From contig JAFOSK010000031.1 of assembly GCA_017392945.1 (NCBI GenBank), positions 1 to 63,200 on the forward strand: 63,200 nt of DNA, read 5' to 3'. The position numbers were made by a program, and so were the translations under genes. Source of the stretch: Treponema sp. (GTDB taxonomy: Bacteria > Spirochaetota > Spirochaetia > Treponematales > Treponemataceae). The notes under the pieces are model-generated. The model did no database searches. It worked only from the letters and a program-made list of their open reading frames with translations, and was not told the origin of the DNA. Positions 42,344-51,797 of the stretch are shown piece by piece. Each line of letters starts with the position of its first letter. The stretch's first letter is position 1.

Positions 42344-43081
42344 TTACTCAGCTGCAAGATTCTGAGTAAAATCCTCATTAAGTTCACACGCTTCAATCAT
42401 AAAGCGAATGTTCGTTCCTGTCTTATCTTCCGTCGTTTTTTCTACAATAAACACAAGGTTTCTGCCAGATTCATCGCATACGATCCTTTCAATTTTATAA
42501 GCCTTCACACCTTTTCTTACTAATGAAGGTGTTCCTACTTTCTGACTTGCGAGCACTTTTCCATCTGCATCCTGTTTTTCTACATTGATATAAAATGAAG
42601 ACTTAACGTCCAGCCCCTCTCCATCAATCTGAGGTACGAGCTGAACATGATACATAGCCTGATCATCGCTTACAGAACTTGTAAAATCCTTAAAAATAAT
42701 TTCGTCTGTTCCTGATTTTTTTTCTTCTTCCCGTATATAAAGGATCTGATCTGCCTTACATGGAGTGCATTTATATTTTCCTGTAGTAGCAGCAGCCTTT
42801 TCAACCAAAGAATCATAAACTTCTTTTCCTGTTTTCTTTGAAGTCAAAGCCGATGGTTTTACACGGTAGAATTCATTGTCGACATAATCATTGCGGACAA
42901 CATCCACTGTGAATATCTCTGCCCAAGACTGAAATTTTTTATCTGTACGTCCATACTGACCAAAAATATAATAATTCCCGTCTGAAGAAAAGCCATTATC
43001 AACAAGAACCGCAGAATCTCCGGCATGAACTGCAAAAGATGCAGCCAAAATGAACAACCCACCAACTAAGTATTTTTTCAT
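42344..43081 (-). CDS. Predicted secreted protein, DUF2259-like
   Basis: The 245-residue product has a signal peptide (KKYLVGGLFILAASFAVHA-GDS). Its mature start SAVLVDNGFSSDGNYYIFGQYG, then WAEIFTVDVVRNDYVDN, matches my recollection of the spirochaete DUF2259 (predicted secreted protein) family. Several WD/beta-propeller-like strands are possible. Location would be periplasm or outer surface. The start at 43079-43081 has GGGGGAACT upstream; a longer in-frame start would place 39 charged residues before the signal peptide and is rejected. Function unknown. Confidence 0.75.
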   Translation of the reverse strand: MKKYLVGGLFILAASFAVHAGDSAVLVDNGFSSDGNYYIFGQYGRTDKKFQSWAEIFTVDVVRNDYVDNEFYRVKPSALTSKKTGKEVYDSLVEKAAATTGKYKCTPCKADQILYIREEEKKSGTDEIIFKDFTSSVSDDQAMYHVQLVPQIDGEGLDVKSSFYINVEKQDADGKVLASQKVGTPSLVRKGVKAYKIERIVCDESGRNLVFIVEKTTEDKTGTNIRFMIEACELNEDFTQNLAAE

Positions 43082-43313
43082 AGTTCCCCCTGAGAGAATA
43101 TCAGACCTATCCAGAAGCTTCAATTTCTGGACAAACCATCTTAAAATGAAATGTTCAAAACCGCATTTTTTAGCGATTTTAAAACGGCACCTGTTCAATA
43201 GCAGAATTATCGGACAGGCCTGTTACCACTTTCTAAGCAAAAACTGCATGTGCAATCCTTTTAAAGTGAGCCTATATAAATTTTCGGAATTCTATTTTGT
43301 TTCTTTACAATTA

Positions 43314-43342
43314 TTTACTTTTCTTTCAAATACGATTATTCT
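43314..43342 (+). promoter_or_regulatory. Predicted leaderless promoter of the 43350 gene
   Basis: TTTACT (43314-43319) and TATTCT (43337-43342) are 17 nt apart; the ATG follows the -10 after 7 nt with no ribosome binding site. Confidence 0.5.
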
Positions 43343-43349
43343 TTAAACA

Positions 43350-44168
43350 ATGAAAATTCAGACACGAAACAATATAATTACATTCTTTATGTTCATATCA
43401 ATGGCACTTATTCTAACTGTAGGAACGATAAGCGCACTGCATGTCTATACAAAAACATTTTATACACCGACTTATAACCCTTACAAATTCGGGCAGGACT
43501 TCTTTTTAACAAAGTTGAATTACCAGTCTATATTCTTTTCAATACTCATGCTTCTGATCTACGTTTTTGTAACACTTCTTTTTATAAATATATCATTCGA
43601 GAAAACTCAATCAACGGAAATAATATATATATCCTTGTTCCTGCTCGGCTGTCTTACAGAACCGGCTAGGCTCTGCTTTCCTTTATTGAATCTATGGAAC
43701 AATTCATGGCCTTCCTTGGCAACAAACATTTCAAGAACCGTAATGTTCGGAAGAATTCTTTCCCCATTCAGTCTTCTATTTACGGTTATCTACAGTAACT
43801 TCGAAAGCCGCCAATATGTTGAACAGAATATGGTAATTCTTCTGGCTTTTTCTTTAGGAGCAGCACTCATTGCAACATTCAATACCAATATAATTCAACC
43901 ATGCGGTTATATTCAATTTGGAATCGAAGGCGCTTTCCAGCTTTTAAGAAATTCTGTACTTCTATTTGCAGTAATATCGCTTGTAATAAAATCCATTCAG
44001 AATCATCAGACATTAAATATGCCAGCAGGCTTCCTGCTCATGATCCTTGGATATGTACTTCTTTCCAGTACATTCAATTACATTCTACTTTTCGCAGGCA
44101 GCGCGTGCATTTTTCCCGGCTCATTCATTTACCTTAAAGAGCTTCACCGCCAATATCTCTGGAACTAG
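43350..44168 (+). CDS. Polytopic membrane protein of unknown function
   Basis: The 272-residue product has seven or eight predicted transmembrane helices. The arrangement, with one N-terminal helix, a ~30-residue polar loop (YTKTFYTPTYNPYKFGQDFF) and a block of six or seven helices, resembles 7TM sensor modules (for example 7TMR-type), but no output domain follows. I do not recognise a family. The stop overlaps that of the convergent kinase-like gene by 4 nt. Confidence 0.7.
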   Translation: MKIQTRNNIITFFMFISMALILTVGTISALHVYTKTFYTPTYNPYKFGQDFFLTKLNYQSIFFSILMLLIYVFVTLLFINISFEKTQSTEIIYISLFLLGCLTEPARLCFPLLNLWNNSWPSLATNISRTVMFGRILSPFSLLFTVIYSNFESRQYVEQNMVILLAFSLGAALIATFNTNIIQPCGYIQFGIEGAFQLLRNSVLLFAVISLVIKSIQNHQTLNMPAGFLLMILGYVLLSSTFNYILLFAGSACIFPGSFIYLKELHRQYLWN

Positions 44169-44788
44169 AACAGCAGATACTGAGCCATGCCGCCTATAAG
44201 AATAGGAATAACAATATTATCAAAATCTGTCATAGGAACAACTTCAACAACGGTTGCGATTACAGCCAGCAAAAGCGCAATTGCACAATTGTGACAGACA
44301 GCAAACGATGATAAAAATACGGCAAAGAAACAAGCCAGACTTCCGGCAGCAGTTTTTCCATTTGTAAACGGAATGTGAACTCGGCCAATGAGTTTTCCGA
44401 TCAGGCTCGCAAATCCATCTCCAAAAGCAAGCGCATAAACACCGATTCTTGCAGCTTCCTGCTTCCATAAAAGAGAAGCGCAGATAATACCAATCACAAG
44501 AGTCACCGGACCAAGAACAAATTTGTTTTCATCACGCTTTCTTGCAGCAATTGCTGTAACCTTAGAAACAACAGGAACTTCAATTCCCTTCAGACGCACA
44601 AATTCCGAAGTACAATACCCCAGCAACACAATGCACAGCAAGCTCATTACCGGCCAATATGAAAAAGCAAGAAGAGTAGGAACAAGAGCACTGCAAAGAT
44701 GAATTGATTTTCTGAATACTTCCTTAAAGATTCCTATCCGATACTGCTTTAACGCAATGCCCGTATTAAAATTACTGAAAGTCCTCAC
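44165..44788 (-). CDS. Diacylglycerol/polyprenol kinase-family membrane protein
   Basis: The 207-residue integral membrane protein has about six helices. The signature ALAFGDGFASLIGKLIGRVHIPFTNGKTAAGSLACF is typical of the CTP-dependent dolichol/phytol/diacylglycerol kinase and CdsA-related family (SEC59/VTE5 type). Its role may be phosphorylation of a polyprenol or lipid. It starts with the ATGA overlap of the upstream 1532-residue gene, indicating translational coupling. Confidence 0.85.
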   Translation of the reverse strand: MRTFSNFNTGIALKQYRIGIFKEVFRKSIHLCSALVPTLLAFSYWPVMSLLCIVLLGYCTSEFVRLKGIEVPVVSKVTAIAARKRDENKFVLGPVTLVIGIICASLLWKQEAARIGVYALAFGDGFASLIGKLIGRVHIPFTNGKTAAGSLACFFAVFLSSFAVCHNCAIALLLAVIATVVEVVPMTDFDNIVIPILIGGMAQYLLF

Positions 44789-47700
44789 TGTATCAATCCC
44801 TCCTCTGTTTCCAGAACCTTTGATATATCGGTATATATTGCCGGCTCATATTCCGGCATAGGATGAATCACATAACGGATATTCTGTTCTGCAAGGTTGC
44901 TTCCGCTAAGACGAACCATTGTCTGCTGATTTCTAGTCATTGAATCCCATGCACGCAGAGAATTCTGAAAATTAACGATTGCCGCGGCATTAAGCGCGCT
45001 GCTTCCGGTCCGCTTAGCAAGTTTGAACAGAGTAACCCCCATGTTGTTTGAAGCCTTCATATAATTATTTACAATTTCAGCTTCATCATTGCGTACCTGA
45101 GGGAATAAAATTCCTTTCTGACTTTTTTCTTCTTCCAGCTGTGTTAAAAGACGCTGATAATAGCTTTGAGCCGCATAATTATCGTTTCTAAGGGAAAGAG
45201 TATTTCCCATCGCAAGAAGAAGACTAGGATCATCAGAATAATCTTCGCTTGCTTTCATAAATGAACCAACAGCATCCTGATATTTTTTCTTTCCATACTG
45301 GATAAATCCAATCTTATAGCGTATCTCGCCCCTATCGTACTGGTTATCAACGGCATCCTGATAACTTGCAAGAGCTCCGTCCATATCTCCTGAAATAAAA
45401 TATTGTATATCTCCGTAATCAGCATACAGGTTACCGATCTTACTATTTCCCTCAAGACCGTTACCAATGTTTTCGCGGGTGAACAACGAGATTCCACCGG
45501 AATATGATTCCATTGCCTTAAGATAATCCTTGTCTTTTACATATTCCTCACCCAAAAGTCTGTAGGAATCGATATTTTTGTATACATCATCTCGCTTAAG
45601 TTTCTTTGCAGAATCAAATGCAGAAATAGCCTCCTTAAGTGAAGACTTTGCGCTCATTCCGTTATTCATATGAATAAAGTATTTTCCCATATTGTACAAA
45701 GCAATAGGATTTGAAGGATCAGCTTTTACAGCCCTTACAAGCATCTTCTTAACATCTTCAATTTTAGAACGAAGATACTCATCTGCAGGAGCAAGAGGAC
45801 CATACAATTTTTCCAGAAGATAGCCGCTCAGCGAAGTCCAGTCCTCTGCGCCCAGAGATCTTGGACGAGGGAAGAAACGATTTTTAAGCGTAAGAACCTC
45901 AAGAAGATTATCCGTTCGGATAAAATAACGCATCATTCTGGAAGAGAATAAATCCATATTTTTTTGATTTGAACCGTAAAGCTGGATCAATTCCGAATAA
46001 CATCTTCTAGCATCATCAAATTTTTCAGAGTTTTTTTCTGTAGCCCACTCAAGATAATTATCCCCGAGCAAAAGAATACCATCCTGATCATTTACATGGT
46101 AATCAAGAACTTCCCTTAACAGAACCTGCTCAGCTTTCTCATAATTAGCAAGGTCATTAAGCTCCATTGCAGCATATTCAAGACCCGCTTGTTTATCATG
46201 ACGGAAACAGCGAAGAATATTCTTATACATCTGCTCAGCGCGTATATACTGTTTATGAGCCTGATATCCATGGGCATAGCGGAAGAACCATTTTCTCTGA
46301 AGATTAAATTTTGTAGCTTCTCTAAACTTTGATTCTGACTGAGGGAAATCTTCATTTTCAAGAAGAACGTATCCCTGTTTGTACAGAGAAGCTGCTCTTG
46401 CCGGTTTGTATATAAAATTCTTTGTAAATTCAAACATAAAGAAACATACGATTATTGCCGCAATCGATATAATTGAACCAGGAATAATCTTGTTCTTAAG
46501 CTGATACTGGAACGACTGCTTATACGCTTCATATTCTTCGGCTGTACGACGCTCAAAATCCCTTGGAACCGGAATCGAAATATCGAGCATCTTTTCAAGT
46601 TCAGAAGCTAGCTGTCTTGCAGAAACTTTCTTAAGTACTTTTTGAACAATATCGAATTCTGCTTCATCCGTAAATTCATTTTTTACAATAAGTTCTTCTA
46701 CTGCTATGCGGACATTAAGAGGATATGTAGAAAGATTCTTTAAGAAGACTTCATACTGATCGTCTGAAAGAGTGTTTGGAGGAAGATCGGCCGCAGCATC
46801 CTCAACCTTTGATTCCTTTTCAGGAACTTTTATCTTTCCGTTTTTGCTTACCTGAACTTCATCAACATCCGAGAATCCTGGAATTTCAAATTCTCCGTTA
46901 TCCATTCCGAAATCATCAGAAGCCCCAAGCTCAAAATCACCGTTTTTATTTATATGACTGTCAGTATCCTGAATTCCAAAATCAAGTCCTTCCATGTCGG
47001 AAGTATCAAATGTTTCAGAAGGAACGTCAGCATCGAAATTATCTACTGCAGGCTCAGAATCATCATCAGTATCATTAAGGTCAAAATTAAAATCTGCCGG
47101 GAAATCATCCCCTAAATTCGTAGCTCCGTCAGAAGAACCTTCATCCAAAGGCATGGAAAGCTCTGTACCTTCAAAACCGGAATCAGCGTCAGCAGAAGAA
47201 GTGGAATCACCAGAACCGAACATTCCGTCAGCATCGCTGCTGCCAGAGTCTCCGGAATCAATGTCAGAACCAGAAGTTTCTGTCTCTGTTACAATATCAC
47301 CTAAATCCGGCATATCCAGATCAGAAGCATTAAACAGACCGTCTGGAATTCCTGCATTTTCTTCGTCTGTACCTTCAGACGCTACATTTTCAGCTTCATC
47401 AGGAAGATCAAAAGAAGACGAATCCGTATCGCCAAAAGGATTATCCATATTCAGCGATTCAGAATCGAAAGAATTTTCTGTATCACCGGAAGGAGATGTA
47501 TCGTCTAAACTTAAATCCCCTAAATCAAAAGAAGTGTCTTCCGAAGCTGTATCTGTACTTCCATCAAATGTTTCAGATTCAAGTTCAGCAGCTTCTGTAG
47601 GTGCAACTTCAGAAATTTCCTCTGGAAGTCCTAAGCCCATATCTATTTCCTGACCGTCAGAAGAAAATTCCGAATCAGCAGCCTCTGCCTCAGGTGATTT

Positions 47701-49383
47701 TTTAACATCATCTGAACCAAAGTCCTCTTCGGCAGGAAGTTCAGAGCTTTCGCTTCCAATGTTGCTTTCGCCAGTAAGATCTAGTTCACCAAGATCATCC
47801 AAATCATCAAGACTGAAATCATCAAGCGGCTTACCATCAGCAGAATCAATGGAATCAACGGATCCATCTTTTATTGAATCTCCATCACCCAAAGAAAAAT
47901 CATCACCAGCAGGCTCTGTAGTAGAAACATTCTCGGCAGAAAAATCTTCAACAGGAGTTTCGTCTATAATGTCTGCCATAAAATCGGCGTCATCTTCAGG
48001 TTTAGGCTCCGGCTGTTTTTTCTCCTGTTCAGGATGAATACTGCTCTCTGAAAGTACAATCGAATCAATATCAAGAAAATCAGGAACTTTGCTATCCGGT
48101 ATGCGATTCTTAGTTGCAGATGACGGCCTCTCCGCTCCTTTCTGTGAAACCTCATCTACATCAGAATCAGCAGCTTCACCGGAGTTTTCAAAAAATTCAT
48201 CCGGAAGATCAAAATTATCACCGTCGATTACAAATTCTTCCGGCTCTTTTTTTGAAGCCGCTTTTAAATCTTTCAAGGAGCCGCTTTCAAGATCTTCAAC
48301 GTCATCCGTAAAATCATCAGAAAGTCCGAATACTGAAGCCGCAAGAGGATCAGAACTCATCCCTTCTGAGTCAAATGAAGATTCTGCAGATTCCGATTCC
48401 TCAGGTACCTGGTCAGCAAGATCAAAACCACTGTCCGTACCAAGAGAATCAATATTAAAATCATCCAAAGAATCCGATGAAACAGCTTCTGAACCTGTAT
48501 CATCTTCTACCGAATCAGGTTCTTCAACCAAAGGCTCTTCGTTTTCAGATTTACCGAAATCCATATCAAGATCCGGCATTTCAAATGAATCTGAAGAAAA
48601 ATCTGTATCCGAAATATTTTCTTTTTCTATCCCAGAAGCAGGTGCTTCTCCCGCAAAAAAATCTTCACCAAAATCACCAGAAAATTCAGAATCTGAGTTC
48701 GAGTTAAATCCCGCTGGTATTTCTGATTCTGTATCAGGATAGGAATCTTGCTCCGACTCAAATTTTGGTTCCTCAATCGATCCAGCTTCCAGCTGATCAA
48801 TTTCATCGATAGAAACTTCTTTTGCATTCTGCGTATCTGCTGGAACATCAAAATCTTCAAGAGGTTCTTCCCCTTCCTTTTCTTCTTCTGTTCCTTCAGA
48901 ACCATCAAAACCAGTTCCACCTAAAAGATCTTCAAGACTAAGATCAGAAATCTCAGGTTCCTCTGGTTCAGGCTCCGGCTCCGGAGCAGTTTCTTCAATC
49001 GGATCTGCAAACATAGAGAGATCAGGAACCATTGAACCGCCGTCCTCATCAGAACCGAATGCACTTAAATCCCCTAGAGAACTTAAATCAGGAACATTAA
49101 GAGTTGTCTCCTCTGCAACTTCAGCCTGCTGCGGTTTTGACACAGAAGTTCCCATGATATCAGAAAAATCTTCTTCTACTACAACTTTCTTTTCCGGCTT
49201 TACATCATAGTCAACCGGTTCAGGCATACCTGTAATAAAATCATCAGAATCGTCTTTGTCTTCTATGCCTTTAGGAAGCGGAACAGTTACAGGTTTTTCA
49301 CCTCTGGCCGCACGGAGTCCAGGTTCGTCCCCAAGAGAAAGGATATCTGCACTGAATTTTTTAAGCTGACTTAAACCTGGCAT
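44785..49383 (-). CDS. Giant acidic, membrane-anchored TPR protein (possible periplasmic flagellar collar protein)
   Basis: The 1532-residue protein begins MPGLSQLKKFSADILSLGDE with a conserved-looking ~55-residue head. About 800 residues of Asp/Glu/Ser-rich low-complexity sequence follow, with repeated DL/SL/FDLPDE motifs. After a short helical domain (residues ~880-950) one transmembrane helix lies at about 965-984 (SIISIAAIIVCFFMFEF). The C-terminal ~540 residues are tetratricopeptide repeats (e.g. YKQGYVLLENEDFPQSESKF, YRLLGEEYVKDKDYLKAMESY). I think spirochaetes have such TPR proteins in the flagellar collar (FlcA-like), but the match is from memory. The acidic half would be cytoplasmic and the TPRs periplasmic. 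TAAAAT lies 6 nt before the ATG; no Shine-Dalgarno at proper distance. Confidence 0.8.
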   Translation of the reverse strand: MPGLSQLKKFSADILSLGDEPGLRAARGEKPVTVPLPKGIEDKDDSDDFITGMPEPVDYDVKPEKKVVVEEDFSDIMGTSVSKPQQAEVAEETTLNVPDLSSLGDLSAFGSDEDGGSMVPDLSMFADPIEETAPEPEPEPEEPEISDLSLEDLLGGTGFDGSEGTEEEKEGEEPLEDFDVPADTQNAKEVSIDEIDQLEAGSIEEPKFESEQDSYPDTESEIPAGFNSNSDSEFSGDFGEDFFAGEAPASGIEKENISDTDFSSDSFEMPDLDMDFGKSENEEPLVEEPDSVEDDTGSEAVSSDSLDDFNIDSLGTDSGFDLADQVPEESESAESSFDSEGMSSDPLAASVFGLSDDFTDDVEDLESGSLKDLKAASKKEPEEFVIDGDNFDLPDEFFENSGEAADSDVDEVSQKGAERPSSATKNRIPDSKVPDFLDIDSIVLSESSIHPEQEKKQPEPKPEDDADFMADIIDETPVEDFSAENVSTTEPAGDDFSLGDGDSIKDGSVDSIDSADGKPLDDFSLDDLDDLGELDLTGESNIGSESSELPAEEDFGSDDVKKSPEAEAADSEFSSDGQEIDMGLGLPEEISEVAPTEAAELESETFDGSTDTASEDTSFDLGDLSLDDTSPSGDTENSFDSESLNMDNPFGDTDSSSFDLPDEAENVASEGTDEENAGIPDGLFNASDLDMPDLGDIVTETETSGSDIDSGDSGSSDADGMFGSGDSTSSADADSGFEGTELSMPLDEGSSDGATNLGDDFPADFNFDLNDTDDDSEPAVDNFDADVPSETFDTSDMEGLDFGIQDTDSHINKNGDFELGASDDFGMDNGEFEIPGFSDVDEVQVSKNGKIKVPEKESKVEDAAADLPPNTLSDDQYEVFLKNLSTYPLNVRIAVEELIVKNEFTDEAEFDIVQKVLKKVSARQLASELEKMLDISIPVPRDFERRTAEEYEAYKQSFQYQLKNKIIPGSIISIAAIIVCFFMFEFTKNFIYKPARAASLYKQGYVLLENEDFPQSESKFREATKFNLQRKWFFRYAHGYQAHKQYIRAEQMYKNILRCFRHDKQAGLEYAAMELNDLANYEKAEQVLLREVLDYHVNDQDGILLLGDNYLEWATEKNSEKFDDARRCYSELIQLYGSNQKNMDLFSSRMMRYFIRTDNLLEVLTLKNRFFPRPRSLGAEDWTSLSGYLLEKLYGPLAPADEYLRSKIEDVKKMLVRAVKADPSNPIALYNMGKYFIHMNNGMSAKSSLKEAISAFDSAKKLKRDDVYKNIDSYRLLGEEYVKDKDYLKAMESYSGGISLFTRENIGNGLEGNSKIGNLYADYGDIQYFISGDMDGALASYQDAVDNQYDRGEIRYKIGFIQYGKKKYQDAVGSFMKASEDYSDDPSLLLAMGNTLSLRNDNYAAQSYYQRLLTQLEEEKSQKGILFPQVRNDEAEIVNNYMKASNNMGVTLFKLAKRTGSSALNAAAIVNFQNSLRAWDSMTRNQQTMVRLSGSNLAEQNIRYVIHPMPEYEPAIYTDISKVLETEEGLIQ

Positions 49384-49389
49384 TCTTAA

Positions 49390-49418
49390 ATTTTACCCCT
49401 TTTAGCCTTCATATACAA
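49390..49418 (-). promoter_or_regulatory. Predicted leaderless promoter of the giant TPR gene
   Basis: Minus-strand TTGTAT (49413-49418) and TAAAAT (49390-49395) are 17 nt apart and the ATG is 6 nt from the -10. Confidence 0.4.
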
Positions 49419-49558
49419 GATGGTGACACCCTGTCAAAACAAAAGTATCCGCTTATGTACATTAACGGAATTTTTCTGATCCAACTTTATTTATATATTT
49501 TACCATATAATCATCTTTTTCGCTTACTTCGCAGCAATATAAATCCGATATTCATAGC

Positions 49559-50287
49559 ATGAAAAGATTCTCAAAATTAATTACAACTGCATTCCTTATG
49601 CTTGCAGCGTCAGCATATGCACAGACAGGCACAACTCTTGAAGAAATTGACTCTTACGAGCTAACAAATTATATTACAGAAATAACAGAAGCCCGGAAGC
49701 CGATTGTTACTGACAAATACATAATTTTCACTCAAGAAACCGGTCCACGTTATATCGGAATAGCCTTCAACTTTGAAGATTACAAGACAATACATTCTTT
49801 TCAGGTAAAAAATACAAGAGACGTGGACGGTAACATCACATCATCCCTAATGCTTTTTGTCCTGAAAAGACCAGCAGACCTTACCGAAATTACGTACAGG
49901 CTCATAATAGACGGACTTTGGACAGCAGATCCTATAAATCCTGTGAAATGTTATGACAGGCAGACAGGAATTTCACTATCAAAAGTAGAAATAGGAAACA
50001 CCCTGCCTGTTGCAACGCATACATCAAAAGAACGCGGAACAACTTTCATCTACAATGGAAAGCCAGGTCAAAAAGTACGTCTAGGCGGCTCATTTACAAA
50101 CTGGGACAGCTGGATTTACGAAATGGAAGAAAAGGAACCGGGGTTCTACGAACTCTGTATTCCTCTTCCGAAAGGAAAATACTACTACAATTACTTTTTG
50201 GGACTAAATGCCGTAACTGACAAGACAAATCCCGAAAAAGCCTACACCCCGGAAGGCCGAACATCTTCCGTAATCACAGTAGACTAA
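49559..50287 (+). CDS. Secreted protein with CBM48/AMPK glycogen-binding-like domain
   Basis: The 242-residue product has a signal peptide (KLITTAFLMLAASAYA-Q). The C-terminal ~85 residues (TFIYNGKPGQKVRLGGSFTNWDSWIYEM...GFYELCIPLPKGKYYYNYFLG) are an early-set glycogen-binding-like domain, with FTNWD and PKGKYYYNYF matching the family pattern. The N-terminal half (NYITEITEARKPIVTDKYIIFT, HSFQVKN, LMLFVLKRPADL) probably forms a second beta-sandwich. Such secreted two-domain proteins recur in treponemes; carbohydrate binding is inferred but no enzyme motif is present. Confidence 0.8.
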   Translation: MKRFSKLITTAFLMLAASAYAQTGTTLEEIDSYELTNYITEITEARKPIVTDKYIIFTQETGPRYIGIAFNFEDYKTIHSFQVKNTRDVDGNITSSLMLFVLKRPADLTEITYRLIIDGLWTADPINPVKCYDRQTGISLSKVEIGNTLPVATHTSKERGTTFIYNGKPGQKVRLGGSFTNWDSWIYEMEEKEPGFYELCIPLPKGKYYYNYFLGLNAVTDKTNPEKAYTPEGRTSSVITVD

Positions 50288-50390
50288 GATATAGCTCACG
50301 GATCTAAAAAAAATGCCGGCAAATAGAATGCTTGCAAATTTATGCAATATTCTGACCAGCATTTTCATTTTTCTATTTAACAGAACAGTC

Positions 50391-50594
50391 CTAACGTCTG
50401 AACATCTTCGCCATATCCTGAAGCTTAGACATATCTATTCCCTGAAGTTTAGACATGTCCATACCCTGAAGCGCAGACGGATCCATTCCAAGCTGACTCA
50501 TCATCCTGTTCTGCATCCCCTTGTTGCGTGTAAGCTTTTTCATTGTAAGCTTAGTTTTTTCAAACTGCTTTATGAGCTTGTTTACTTCTGCAAC
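50391..50594 (-). pseudogene. ffh: Detached in-frame tail of Ffh (67 codons beyond the internal stop)
   Basis: Directly after the TAA at 50595-50597, in the same frame, the minus strand continues VAEVNKLIKQFEKTKLTMKK and on to MAKMFRR and a TAG at 50391-50393. This is the expected end of the Ffh M domain, ending with two MSKLQ-containing repeats. It has no start of its own and its reading frame is intact, so the interruption must be very recent, artefactual or bypassed. Confidence 0.85.
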
Positions 50595-51797
50595 TTATGT
50601 TCCTGAGCCCGCAGCAATACGCTTTCTTCTGCTTGGTCCGATAATAAGATGATTTGCACGTTCTTTTTTTGTCATCGAAAGAATAATTGCTTCCTGACGC
50701 TTCATTCTGCTCATATCAACATTCTGATTTGCCATTCCCGGAATCATGTCAATAAGAGACTGCATTGACCCCATCTTCTTAACCTGCTGGAATTGCAAGA
50801 GCATGTCTTCAAGAGTGAATTCATTCTTCATCATGCGCTTCTGCAGGCGTTCTGCTTCTTCCTGATCAACAGTATCCTGGGCCTTCTCTACAAGAGAAAC
50901 AATATCACCCATTCCTAGAATACGGCTGGCAATTCGTTCCGGATGGAAAGGTTCAAAGTCTTCTGTCTTTTCTCCAGTACCGATAAAGAGAATCGGCTTA
51001 CCAGTAATAGTCTTTAAAGAAAGGGCAGCACCACCACGTGCGTCAGAATCAAATTTTGTAAGAATAACACCCGAAAGTTCAAGCTGTTCGTCAAAAGTCT
51101 TTGCAATATCAACAGCATTCTGACCGGTCATTGCATCTGCAACAAGAAGGATTTCATCAGGACTTACAGCCTTCTTAATCTTTACAAGCTCTGCCATCAT
51201 GTCTTCATCAATCTGAAGACGACCGGCAGTATCAACAATCAAAGTGTCATACTGATTCTTCTTTGCATAAGCAAGGGCAGCCTCTGCATTTTTTACAGCA
51301 TCCTTGGAATTTTCCTTAAACACAGGAACACCGATTTTTTCACCAAGGACAGAAAGCTGTTCAACCGCAGCAGGACGCACAAGATCACATGCGGCAAGGA
51401 GCGGCCTGCGTCCTTCTTTCTTAAGACGGGCTGCCAGTTTGTGAGCTGCAGTTGTCTTTCCGGCACCCTGAAGTCCAAGCATAAGAATTACGCTTGTTAC
51501 ATCCGGTCCCCTTAACTTAAGGTCCTGCTTTTCATCACCAAGCATGGCAACAATCTTGTCATTAATAATCTTAACAAACTGCTGCCCTGGGTTTACAGCT
51601 TTTAATACCTTTTCACCCTTAGCTTCCTCTATGGTGGAATTTACAAAGCGACGGACAACTCTAAGATTTACGTCCGCTTCCAGAAGAGCCATCTTAATCT
51701 GCTCTACTGTTTCTTCAATATTTTTTTCTGTAATAGTCGACTTACCGCTCAAAGTGCGGACAATCGAACTGAATGTTCCAGTAATTTTCTCAAGCAT
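50595..51797 (-). CDS. ffh: Signal recognition particle protein Ffh, interrupted by in-frame stop
   Basis: Ffh binds signal sequences and SRP RNA and works with FtsY as a GTPase. The N and G domains are complete: GLQGAGKTTAAHKLA (P-loop), ACDLVRPAAVEQL, VDTAGRLQIDEDMM, LTKFDSDARGGAALS and GTGEKTEDFEPF. The M domain follows with FTLEDMLLQFQQVKKMG and GPSRRKRIAAGSGT and then TAA. In Ffh proteins the RIAxGSGT motif is followed by S/T-VxEVN(R/K)LLKQF; here the next codons after the stop read exactly VAEVNKLIKQF. The stop therefore replaces a Ser-type codon (TCA would need one change). A 400-residue product would lack half of the RNA-binding helix. The start overlaps the gpsA stop by 8 nt, and ndk-gpsA-ffh form an operon. 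Confidence 0.93.
   Translation of the reverse strand: MLEKITGTFSSIVRTLSGKSTITEKNIEETVEQIKMALLEADVNLRVVRRFVNSTIEEAKGEKVLKAVNPGQQFVKIINDKIVAMLGDEKQDLKLRGPDVTSVILMLGLQGAGKTTAAHKLAARLKKEGRRPLLAACDLVRPAAVEQLSVLGEKIGVPVFKENSKDAVKNAEAALAYAKKNQYDTLIVDTAGRLQIDEDMMAELVKIKKAVSPDEILLVADAMTGQNAVDIAKTFDEQLELSGVILTKFDSDARGGAALSLKTITGKPILFIGTGEKTEDFEPFHPERIASRILGMGDIVSLVEKAQDTVDQEEAERLQKRMMKNEFTLEDMLLQFQQVKKMGSMQSLIDMIPGMANQNVDMSRMKRQEAIILSMTKKERANHLIIGPSRRKRIAAGSGT

Noticed and set aside
46994-48742. Long Ser-rich plus-strand reading frames opposite the acidic TPR gene
   Set aside because: They are antisense images of the Asp/Glu/Ser codon repeats (GAA, TCA, GAT) of the minus-strand gene, with no independent signals.
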